From: G020348185 sp964525045
GTDB taxonomy: Bacteria; Nitrospirota; Nitrospiria; Nitrospirales; UBA8639
NCBI GenBank assembly: GCA_964525045.1
Contig: CAZGFD010000035.1
Span: 1 to 33,054 of the forward strand
Reading direction: 5' to 3'
Length of the DNA stretch: 33,054 nucleotides
This document shows, piece after piece, positions 24,539 through 31,963 of this stretch. Position 1 is the first letter of the stretch. Each line of letters begins with the position of its first letter. Made by a program: the position numbers and the translations under genes. The notes beneath the pieces were generated by a model. The model saw only the letters and a program-made list of their open reading frames with translations. It did no database searches and was not told the origin of the DNA.

Positions 24539-24679
24539 GAGTTTCGGGTTTTGCGTTCCGGGTTTCGGGTTCAAAAATCGGAGATTCACATATGTATTCT
24601 CTGGAGGGTTGGGTTCAAGTCTCTAGCAAGCAGATTCTTCATTTTTAACTCGAAACCCGAAATAAGAAACGCGAAACTC
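24539..24679. repeat. Inverted repeat of the GAGTTTCGGGTTT class
   Basis: A left arm (24539-24578) is answered by a right arm (24641-24679) in opposite orientation; both are built of GTTTCGGGTTT-like words. Single arms of the same class occur at 11838-11870 and 22106-22133. It fills the gap between thiG and thiE and could weaken co-expression of the two. Confidence 0.6.
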
Positions 24680-24706
24680 TTCTTCCCCCCAAACCCCTGG
24701 CATTGA

Positions 24707-25333
24707 ATGACAATTAAATCACTTCCTCCCCTATTTTTGGTGACAAACCGTCACCAGACCAACAATCGCTCATTAGTAACGGTCTTGCATGAAGCCCTTC
24801 AAGCCGGTGTGCGCCTCATTCAGCTAAGGGAAAAAGACCTCGATACCCGAAGACTCTTGCCATTGGCCACGGAGGTGTTGAACATAGCTCGCTCCTATAA
24901 TGCATCGTTGTTGATCAACGATCGGGTCGATCTCGCCCAAGCCATAGGGGCCGATGGAGTTCATCTTCCGGCTAACAGCCTTCCGATACCGGTGACAAGA
25001 CGAATGCTGGGACCCAAGGCACTGATTGGGGCATCCGCGCATACTCAACAGGAAGTCATGGCCGCTGAGTCGCAAGGAGCTGACTTTATTGTGCTTGGAC
25101 CGATTTACGATACGCCTTCAAAACGAGAATTTGGGCCTCCTCTTGGAGTGAGGGGGCTGGAAGAAGTCAAAGGCCTATGTCAAAAACCTCTGTATGCCAT
25201 TGGCGGATTGACTCCTGCACGGGTGGCGGAGGTTCGTAGAGCCGGTGCGTATGGTGTGGCTGTGATTTCTTCAATTCTGGAATCCCCCTCAGTGTCCACC
25301 TCGGTCCGACATTTTCTGACTGCCCTCACGTAA
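24707..25333 (+). CDS. thiE: Thiamine-phosphate synthase (ThiE/TenI family)
   Basis: A 208-residue TIM-barrel protein. Seen: LFLVTNRHQ start, AGVRLIQLREKDL, LLINDRVDLAQAIGADGVHLPANSLP, LIGASAHTQQEV, ADFIVLGPIYDTPSK and LYAIGGLTPARVAEVRRAGAYGVAVISSIL. ThiE joins the thiazole and pyrimidine moieties into thiamine phosphate. The IGASAHTQQEV and IYDTPSK loops are close to ThiE, but TenI (thiazole tautomerase) shares the same fold, so this could be either. Its position after thiS-thiG supports thiamine synthesis. It is followed by the arc promoter. Confidence 0.88.
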   Translation: MTIKSLPPLFLVTNRHQTNNRSLVTVLHEALQAGVRLIQLREKDLDTRRLLPLATEVLNIARSYNASLLINDRVDLAQAIGADGVHLPANSLPIPVTRRMLGPKALIGASAHTQQEVMAAESQGADFIVLGPIYDTPSKREFGPPLGVRGLEEVKGLCQKPLYAIGGLTPARVAEVRRAGAYGVAVISSILESPSVSTSVRHFLTALT

Positions 25334-25390
25334 GTGCAAGATCAATCAATACAGTATCCTTTTTTAGACAAGTGAGAACCGGCGATTTAG

Positions 25391-25420
25391 TTGACCCTTT
25401 TTAAAAACGAGTGATAGAAT
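25391..25420 (+). promoter_or_regulatory. Candidate sigma-70 promoter of the proteasome operon
   Basis: TTGACC (25391-25396) and TAGAAT (25415-25420), 18 bases apart, lie in the gap between thiE and arc and leave a leader of about 55 bases. Both boxes are five of six to the consensus. It is the best promoter match I saw in the window. Confidence 0.55.
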
Positions 25421-25480
25421 AAATTCGCTTTTCTTTGCAGTAGTTCGTTGAAATTGAATGTTCGCAATTGAATTTCCGAC

Positions 25481-27250
25481 ATGGCCGATACCACGCAGAG
25501 CCTGGCTCGTAAGAGCTTTCTCTCCCATTCTTTTCAACAACTCATACAACGCATCAAAGGGATACACACCATGGGGATGAGAAAACAGGATGAATACACA
25601 CGGGAAATAGAGAAACTTCGTGTCGAAATTGAGTCCATGGAAAGCGAAATGCGCCAACTCCATGACTCACGATCCAAATTGCACCAATCCCAAAAGCAGA
25701 ATGAGCGGTTGGCTGCAAGCCTTCAGGAAGCGAAAACACAAATTGAGGCCTTACGGAAAGAAATTGAAAAACTCACCGCCCCCCCTTCCTCCTACGCCAT
25801 TTTTGGCAGCATGAATGTTGATGAAACGGCTAATGTGTTCGTTTCCGGGCGAAAAATGCGGGTGAGTTTGCACCCATCGCTTTCCCAAAAAGATTTACGA
25901 AAAGGCCAGGAAGTGATTTTGAACGAAGCCCTCAATGTGATTGAGGCCCGGGAGTTCGACCTGCAAGGGGAGGTTGTCCAACTCAAACATCTCCTCGGGG
26001 AGAACCGAGCATTGGTAAGATTACGACATGACGAAGAACGAGTTGTAGAAATTGCGGACCCTTTACAGCAGGAACCATTAAGTATTGGTGACCATCTCCT
26101 CTATGAATCCCGGTCCGGCTATGTCTTGGAAAAAATACCAAAATCAGAAATGGAAGAACTGGTCATTGAAGAAGTGCCGGATGCCAATTATGACCAGATT
26201 GGGGGGCTTGAGGAAGAAATCGAGCAAGTCAAGGATGCCGTGGAACTCCCCTTCCTGTATCCTGATTTATACGCTGAACACGAATTGTCGCCCCCAAAGG
26301 GAATTTTGCTCTATGGTCCGCCAGGATGCGGAAAAACTCTTATCGCCAAAGCGGTGGCGAATTCAATTGCTAAAAAATTAGGGCATTTGACGGGAAGGGA
26401 CGTTCGCAGTTATTTCCTTCATATCAAAGGGCCCGAACTGTTAAATAAATATGTGGGGGAGTCTGAACGACAAATCCGAGAAGTTTTTGCCAAGGCCAAG
26501 GAAAAAGCATCCCGTGGGTATCCCGTCATAGTCTTTTTTGACGAAATGGATGCGCTCTTTCGAACAAGGGGGTCAGGGATCTCCTCTGATGTGGAGTCGA
26601 CCATTGTCCCTCAATTTCTTTCGGAAATCGATGGTGTCGAAAGTTTGCAGGATGTGATTGTGATAGGAGCGAGCAATCGCCAGGATCTCATTGATCCGGC
26701 GGTATTGCGACCTGGCCGCCTGGACATCAAAATAAAAATTCCCCGGCCCGATAAACAATCCGCAAAGGAAATACTGGGGAAATATCTCACTCCGGAATTA
26801 CCCTTCGCTCAATCAGAGTTGGAGCCGTTCGAGAACGATCGGGCTAAACTGGTTGCCCATATGATTGAGAGCACCACAGATGCCATGTATGATGTTTCGG
26901 AAGAAAATCGATTTCTCGAAGTGACCTACGCAAATGGAGAAAAAGAAATCTTCTACTTTAAAGATTTTGCTAGTGGCGCATTGATCGAAGGGGTCGTGTC
27001 CAGAGGGAAAAAGACGGCGATCAAACGAGCCATTGCCACCGGAGAAAAAGGGATCAAGACTGACGACATGGTCCGGGCGACCCGTGAGGAATTTAAAGAA
27101 TTAGAAGACCTGCCGAATACCACTAATCCGGATGATTGGGCAAAAATTGCAGGGCAAAAGGGTGAAAAAATCATCCACGTGCGCACGCTCACCGATGACT
27201 CGTCGGAGTCTCGTAAAATTGAAACGGTGAATGTCGGTCATTATTTCTAA
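25481..27250 (+). CDS. arc: Proteasome-activating AAA ATPase (ARC/Mpa)
   Basis: A 589-residue ring ATPase that unfolds tagged proteins and feeds them to the 20S core. Domains: N-terminal coiled coil (about 36-98), two OB folds (about 100-220) and an AAA module (about 240-430). Walker A is GPPGCGKT (279-286), Walker B VIVFFDEMD (349-357), sensor region IGASNRQD and arginine finger RPGR (410-413). The C-terminus GHYF ends with a penultimate Tyr, like the docking tail of mycobacterial Mpa. The N-terminus is longer than the minimal coiled coil; internal ATGs (25571, 25577) are possible starts. Thirty-two bases upstream of dop. Strong resemblance to actinobacterial proteins suggests ancient transfer. 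Confidence 0.95.
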   Translation: MADTTQSLARKSFLSHSFQQLIQRIKGIHTMGMRKQDEYTREIEKLRVEIESMESEMRQLHDSRSKLHQSQKQNERLAASLQEAKTQIEALRKEIEKLTAPPSSYAIFGSMNVDETANVFVSGRKMRVSLHPSLSQKDLRKGQEVILNEALNVIEAREFDLQGEVVQLKHLLGENRALVRLRHDEERVVEIADPLQQEPLSIGDHLLYESRSGYVLEKIPKSEMEELVIEEVPDANYDQIGGLEEEIEQVKDAVELPFLYPDLYAEHELSPPKGILLYGPPGCGKTLIAKAVANSIAKKLGHLTGRDVRSYFLHIKGPELLNKYVGESERQIREVFAKAKEKASRGYPVIVFFDEMDALFRTRGSGISSDVESTIVPQFLSEIDGVESLQDVIVIGASNRQDLIDPAVLRPGRLDIKIKIPRPDKQSAKEILGKYLTPELPFAQSELEPFENDRAKLVAHMIESTTDAMYDVSEENRFLEVTYANGEKEIFYFKDFASGALIEGVVSRGKKTAIKRAIATGEKGIKTDDMVRATREEFKELEDLPNTTNPDDWAKIAGQKGEKIIHVRTLTDDSSESRKIETVNVGHYF

Positions 27251-27282
27251 CCTCTAGCCATCTTCAGCACTATGAGGGGTCC

Positions 27283-28755
27283 TTGCACCAAATTTTGGGA
27301 ACGGAGACAGAGTTTGGCATTCTCGCTCGAATTGGCGGTGATTCAGATCCCGTCTCACATTCCATTCAACTGATTGGGCATTTTCCGTCTCTTCCAGCGC
27401 CCCAAGGCATCTGGGACTACGAGAACGAAAATCCTTTCATGGACGCTAGAGGATTTCTGGTCGAGGGAGAACCCGAGCGTCCAAGCCCCCAGTATAATCG
27501 GCTCCTGAATAAACTCCTATCCAACGGCGGCAGACTCTATGTAGATGGAGCCCACCCCGAATATTCGACCCCGGAATGCAGCAATCCGCGGGAACTCGTC
27601 GCCTATGAGCGAGCCGGGGAACGAGTGATTGCTCAATGTATGCAATCGTTAAATCACTCCATCGGAGAAGAACGATTTTGTCTGTATAAAAACAATTCTG
27701 ATGGAAAAGGAAACAGCTACGGTTATCACGAAAATTATCTCCTCTCCCGCGAAATTCCTTTTGAAAAAATTGCTCAAGTCTTACTCCCATTTTTTGTGAC
27801 ACGCCAGATTTACGCTGGTGCCGGAAAAGTGGGTGCCGAAAACAGGACGGATCCCGTCGATTTCCAAATATCCCAACGGGCAGATTTCTTCGAGTGTATT
27901 CAGGATCTCAACACGATGGTGAAGCGTCCCATCATCAATACCCGGGATGAACCTCATGGAGATCCCAATCGGTTTCGGCGAATTCACGTCATTGTGGGTG
28001 ATGCGAATATGGCTGAAATTTCAACCTATCTAAAAGTAGGCACAACCGCCATCATCATGGAAATGATCGAGGCCGGAGTGGAGTTTCAGAAGATCGAACT
28101 CGTTGATCCGGTTTCGGCAATCAAGGCGGTCTCCCGAGATTTGACCATGAACACCCCTCTGAAACTTGTCGCAGGGGGGAACATGCCCGCCATTGAAGTC
28201 CAACGTACCTACCTTCAATCAGCTCATGATTTTTATGCGTCCCGAAATCTTTCACCGATTACCAAAGACGTGCTCGTTCGCTGGGAAACGGTGTTGGATA
28301 AACTGGAACAGGATCCGATGCAATTGGGGCGTGAGTTGGATTGGGTGGCCAAACGACAGATGATCCATGCCTATATGGATCGCAAAGGCTGTCAGTGGTC
28401 TGACCCGAGGATTTCCCTATTGGACCTTCAATACCATGATATGCGTCCCGACAAAGGCTTATATTATAGGTTGGAACAGGGTAACCGAATTGACCGGCTC
28501 CTTCGGGATGAAGAAATTCATTGGGCAGAACACGAAGCTCCCGCGGATACTCGAGCCTATTTTCGAGGAGCCTGTCTCAAACGGTTTCCTGAACATGTCT
28601 ACGGGATGAGTTGGACATCGGTTCTATTTGATCAAGGAGCCGATTCCATCAAACGGATTCCTTTGATGGATCCTTCACGGGGGACTCAAGCCCTGACACA
28701 GGAGCTGTTAGAAGGCGTCTCCACCATTGAACAATTACTAAAGAAAATTCAATAG
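27283..28755 (+). CDS. dop: Pup deamidase/depupylase Dop
   Basis: A 490-residue carboxylate-amine-ligase-fold enzyme. In actinobacteria it deamidates the Pup C-terminal Gln to Glu and removes Pup from substrates. Seen: GTETEFGI (metal-binding Glu residues), the catalytic Asp88 in YVDGAHPEYSTPEC, KNNSDGKGNSYGYHENY, FFVTRQIYAGAGK, SQRADFFE and INTRDEPHGDPNRFRRIHVIVGDANMAE. The stretch GDSDPVSHSIQLIG..PQGIWDYENENPFMDARGF (about 19-57) matches the Dop-specific loop region, absent from PafA, which separates the two. The start is TTG at 27283, with GAGGGG just upstream. It lies between arc and prcB. Confidence 0.93.
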   Translation: MHQILGTETEFGILARIGGDSDPVSHSIQLIGHFPSLPAPQGIWDYENENPFMDARGFLVEGEPERPSPQYNRLLNKLLSNGGRLYVDGAHPEYSTPECSNPRELVAYERAGERVIAQCMQSLNHSIGEERFCLYKNNSDGKGNSYGYHENYLLSREIPFEKIAQVLLPFFVTRQIYAGAGKVGAENRTDPVDFQISQRADFFECIQDLNTMVKRPIINTRDEPHGDPNRFRRIHVIVGDANMAEISTYLKVGTTAIIMEMIEAGVEFQKIELVDPVSAIKAVSRDLTMNTPLKLVAGGNMPAIEVQRTYLQSAHDFYASRNLSPITKDVLVRWETVLDKLEQDPMQLGRELDWVAKRQMIHAYMDRKGCQWSDPRISLLDLQYHDMRPDKGLYYRLEQGNRIDRLLRDEEIHWAEHEAPADTRAYFRGACLKRFPEHVYGMSWTSVLFDQGADSIKRIPLMDPSRGTQALTQELLEGVSTIEQLLKKIQ

Positions 28756-28815
28756 TCATTCAGCCACCGGCAGCCACCGTCCTACGTCTGATTTGATGTC
28801 GCATAGAGGAATAAT

Positions 28816-29676
28816 ATGAAAGATCCACAGGCAGGTTTTCCTCTGTTCCAAAATGATCCATGCTCGAGCTTTTTCCATTATCTCACCACACATCGCCCGG
28901 AGTTGACTCCTGCGATCCGGTGGAACGTTTCGACATCCCAAACCGGCCAAACCGGCCAGACCGGCCCGACCAACCAGCACACACAGTCCCTTTTCTCGCC
29001 TCCACCTCATGGAACCACTGTCCTCGCGTTCAAGTATGAAAAGGGAGTCGTCATTGCCGGGGATCGTCGAGCTACCGAAGGGTATCAAATCGCCGCCAAC
29101 CGTATGGAAAAAGTCTTCAAAACTGATGATTTTTCGGCTATCGCTATTGCCGGCGCTGCCGGTCCCTGTGTCGAGATGGCCAAACTCTTCGGAATCGAGC
29201 TCGAACATTATGAGAAACTCGATGGTGTGCAATTGTCATGTGAAGGCAAAGCCAATAGACTGGGGCAAATGGTCAAGGCCAATTTTCCCATGGTCTTGCA
29301 GGGACTGGTGGTGATTCCGTTGTTTGTGGGATACGATCTGAAGCGTGGTGAAGGGCGGATTTTTAAATATGACATTACCGGAGGACGGTTTGAAGAAACA
29401 GAATTCCATTCAGTGGGGTCAGGAGGGAAAGACGCCCGACTCACCATTAAAGAGCATTTCAAGAGCAACATGCCCGAACAGACAGCGATTCGAATCGCTC
29501 TGATGGCTCTGGCCAATGCCGCAGATGAGGATGTCGGAACCGGAGGCCCCGATCCTATTCGCCGAATTTATCCGACCATGAAACTGGTAAACGGGCAAGG
29601 GGTGCAAGACGTCCCGGAGGCAGATCTTGCCACGCTTTGGGAACAACTCGTTGCCGATCGGACAAAAGAAAGGTAA
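28816..29676 (+). CDS. prcB: Proteasome beta subunit (catalytic)
   Basis: A 286-residue precursor. Residues 1-66 are a propeptide; the mature subunit starts at the nucleophile Thr67, in the sequence HGTTVLAF. Further matches: VIAGDRRATEGYQIA, KVFKTDDFSAIAIAGAAG, LELEHYEKLDGV-like region, VGSGGKDARLTI and ADEDVGTGGPDPIRRIYP. The propeptide is Gln/Thr/Gly-rich because the DNA has three nine-base repeats (28939-28965). Autoprocessing frees Thr67 when the alpha7-beta7-beta7-alpha7 core assembles. AGAGGA lies five bases before the ATG. There is no pup gene in the 60 bases before it, where it usually sits in actinobacteria. Confidence 0.95.
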   Translation: MKDPQAGFPLFQNDPCSSFFHYLTTHRPELTPAIRWNVSTSQTGQTGQTGPTNQHTQSLFSPPPHGTTVLAFKYEKGVVIAGDRRATEGYQIAANRMEKVFKTDDFSAIAIAGAAGPCVEMAKLFGIELEHYEKLDGVQLSCEGKANRLGQMVKANFPMVLQGLVVIPLFVGYDLKRGEGRIFKYDITGGRFEETEFHSVGSGGKDARLTIKEHFKSNMPEQTAIRIALMALANAADEDVGTGGPDPIRRIYPTMKLVNGQGVQDVPEADLATLWEQLVADRTKER

Positions 29677-29679
29677 TCC

Positions 29680-30363
29680 ATGGCACTTCCGTTCTATGTC
29701 TCTCCCGAACAGATGATGCAGGACAAGGCCGAGTATGCCAAAAAGGGCATTGCCAAGGGCCGGTCCATTATTGCCATGGAGTATGAGAATGGGGTGTTAT
29801 TCGTCGCGGAAAATCCCAGCACTTCCTTATTTAAAATTTCTGAAATCTATGACAGCATCGCCTTCTCCGGGGCAGGGAAATACAGTGAATTCGAAAACCT
29901 ACGAAAAGCCGGCATTCAACATGCTGATTTGAAAGGCTTGATGTATAGTCGGGAAGATGTCACAGCCCGGTCACTCGCCAACGGCTATTCCCAGACACTC
30001 GGAACAATTTTCAGTCAAGAATTGAAACCCTTCGAGGTCGAATTGCTGCTGGCCCAAGTCGGAGAGACACCTGAACAGAATGAACTCTACCGAATCGGAT
30101 TTGATGGCAGCATCTTCGACGAAAAACGGTTCACCGTCATTGGAGGCCGTGCGGAATCCGTACTCACTTTCCTTCGGAAAGGCATAAAACCTGAGGCGTC
30201 AAATCTCAAGGAGGCTTTGTCTCTGTGTTTAACTTCAATTGAACAAGCCACAAGTCAACCCATCGCAGTTGAAGGACTGGAAGTGGCGATCCTGGATCGA
30301 AAGCGATCCGGCCGAAAATTTAAACGTCTGACTCAGTCTGAAGCTCGCTCTATTCTTGCCTGA
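29680..30363 (+). CDS. prcA: Proteasome alpha subunit
   Basis: A 227-residue subunit that forms the outer rings and gate of the core particle. N-terminal signature: FYVSPEQMMQDKAEYAKKGIAKGRSIIAMEY, in which the SPEQ segment and helix H0 control entry. Also VLFVAENPSTSLFKISEIYDSIAFSGAGKYSEFENLR, DVTARSLANGYSQTLGTIFSQELKPFEVELLLAQVG and a final LEVAILDR region. It starts three bases after prcB, so both subunits are made in step. Close overall to the mycobacterial PrcA. Confidence 0.95.
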   Translation: MALPFYVSPEQMMQDKAEYAKKGIAKGRSIIAMEYENGVLFVAENPSTSLFKISEIYDSIAFSGAGKYSEFENLRKAGIQHADLKGLMYSREDVTARSLANGYSQTLGTIFSQELKPFEVELLLAQVGETPEQNELYRIGFDGSIFDEKRFTVIGGRAESVLTFLRKGIKPEASNLKEALSLCLTSIEQATSQPIAVEGLEVAILDRKRSGRKFKRLTQSEARSILA

Positions 30364-30382
30364 TTTCTCCTTCTGTTTCTCT

Positions 30383-30504
30383 GTAGTTCCACCATCTCAT
30401 GGTGCCTTCCCGGACCCCATCTTCTCCATTTGACCTCATTTTCCAGTATCTGGCCATATCCCTCTCGCATGCGTGAAGCGCAGCATGAGATGCTGCAGCT
30501 ACAA
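30383..30504. repeat. REP-like palindrome pair, locus 4 (inside proteasome operon)
   Basis: A left unit (30383-30412) folds as CACCAT-CTC-ATGGTG and a right unit in the other orientation (30476-30504) as GCAGCAT-GAG-ATGCTGC. They occupy most of the 223-base gap between prcA and pafA, the largest gap in the operon. Confidence 0.75.
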
Positions 30505-30526
30505 TTATTTCAAATTCCCATGCAGG

Positions 30527-30555
30527 TTGAAGATTCTCTACCCGCGGTGTATCCT
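30527..30555 (+). promoter_or_regulatory. Possible internal promoter for pafA
   Basis: TTGAAG (30527-30532) and TATCCT (30550-30555) are separated by 17 bases, about 30 bases before the pafA ATG. Each box matches four of six consensus positions. This would let pafA and the M23 gene be expressed apart from the core particle. Confidence 0.3.
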
Positions 30556-30586
30556 GACTATACGTGTAAAATAATTCAGGATTGTT

Positions 30587-31963
30587 ATGATGAACCGTAT
30601 TTTCGGACTTGAATGCGAGTATGGCCTGACCTTTTCACCCAACGGGCGAGTCTATCTGCCTATCGAAAAGATATTGGGATACATCTTTGAAGGACTCATT
30701 CCCAATAGTTGGCCCTCCAATGCGTTTCTAACCAATGGGGCCCGTTTTTATCAGGATACGGGCTGCCATCCGGAATATTCTACTCCAGAATGTGATGATC
30801 TCATCGACCTCATTTTGCATGATAAGGCCGGGGAACGCATTTTAGAGGCCTGCCTGCCCATTGCCGAGGATCGGCTCAAGGAAGAAGGGCTCTCCGGGGA
30901 TATCTTTATTTTTAAAAACAATACAGACTCTCTGGGAAATACCTACGGATGCCACGAAAACTTCCTCATGCGGCGTGATGTGGATTTTTGGAAAGTTGCC
31001 GAACAGCTCATTCCCTTCTTCGTCACCCGACAAATCTATTCTGGTTCCGGCAAAATTCTCAAAGTTTCGGGACGACCTCAATTTTTCATTTCCCAGCGGG
31101 CCCAACATATTCACGAAAAGACGTCATCGTCGACCACCTCATCCCGAAGCATCATCAATACCCGGGATGAACCCCACGCAGATGCCGAGAAATATCGCCG
31201 GCTCCATATCATCCTGGGTGACTCGAATATGTCGGAGTATGCGACTTTTTTAAAAGTGGGAACCGCTGGTCTGGTCTTATCGATGATTGAGGACGGATAC
31301 ACCGTTCCGAATGTCGAGCTCGAAGAACCCGTCAAAGCCATTCGGGAAATCTCCCGGGATCCCACACTTAAAAAAACGGTCAAACTGGAAGACGGGCGGG
31401 ACCTGACCGCCATTGATATTCAGCGGCTGTACTGGGAACGAGCTGCAGAATACTTGGCATCCCACCAGGCCGATAAAGTGCTGCACGATGTGCTGGCAGA
31501 GTGGGGACGAGTCCTCAATGGATTACAAACTTCTCCCATGGGGTTGGTCCGGGAAATCGATTGGGTGACCAAGAAATGGGTCATGGAATCGTATATGCAG
31601 AAAAAAGGGTGCGGATGGGATGACCCGCGCTTGGCGATGATGGACCTTCAGTATCACGATATCAGTCGCACCCGGGGTCTCTATTATTTGCTGGCAGGCC
31701 GGGACAAGATTCGAACCATGGTGGATGAAGAAGCCATCGAGCGGGCAAAGACCATTCCGCCTCAAACCACCAGAGCAAAAGTCAGGGGAGACTTTATACG
31801 ATTTGCCCGGGCAAAAAATCGTTCCTATACCGTGGACTGGACCTATTTGAAACTCAACGGTTATTGGGAAGAGACTATTCTCTGCATGGATCCTTTTTGC
31901 GCGATGAACCGGAGGGTTGACGAACTACTCGCGCAAGTGCCCCACAACAGGCTTTATCCATGA
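30587..31963 (+). CDS. pafA: Pup--protein ligase PafA
   Basis: A 458-residue ligase that, in actinobacteria, phosphorylates the Pup C-terminal Glu with ATP and joins it to substrate lysines. Seen: IFGLECEYGL (metal Glu residues), catalytic Asp57 in FYQDTGCHPEYSTPECD, FKNNTDSLGNTYGCHENF, FFVTRQIYSGSGKIL, SQRAQHI, INTRDEPHADAEKYRRLHIILGDSNMSE and the C-terminal FTVDWTYLKLN-type region (YTVDWTYLKLNGYW). The Dop loop is missing, as expected for PafA. AGGA sits about five bases before the ATG; the ATG is doubled (30587, 30590). Overlaps the next gene by four bases. Confidence 0.95.
   Translation: MMNRIFGLECEYGLTFSPNGRVYLPIEKILGYIFEGLIPNSWPSNAFLTNGARFYQDTGCHPEYSTPECDDLIDLILHDKAGERILEACLPIAEDRLKEEGLSGDIFIFKNNTDSLGNTYGCHENFLMRRDVDFWKVAEQLIPFFVTRQIYSGSGKILKVSGRPQFFISQRAQHIHEKTSSSTTSSRSIINTRDEPHADAEKYRRLHIILGDSNMSEYATFLKVGTAGLVLSMIEDGYTVPNVELEEPVKAIREISRDPTLKKTVKLEDGRDLTAIDIQRLYWERAAEYLASHQADKVLHDVLAEWGRVLNGLQTSPMGLVREIDWVTKKWVMESYMQKKGCGWDDPRLAMMDLQYHDISRTRGLYYLLAGRDKIRTMVDEEAIERAKTIPPQTTRAKVRGDFIRFARAKNRSYTVDWTYLKLNGYWEETILCMDPFCAMNRRVDELLAQVPHNRLYP

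Noticed and set aside
28939..28965. CRISPR-like array in prcB
   Set aside because: The repeats are nine bases without spacers and code in frame for the propeptide.
30430..30612. A 60-codon ORF in the prcA-pafA gap as a Pup or UBact candidate
   Set aside because: It reads through a REP unit, starts at TTG without a ribosome site, is Cys/Tyr-rich and ends in YFRT; it has neither the disordered acidic/Arg-rich composition nor the Gln/Glu terminus.
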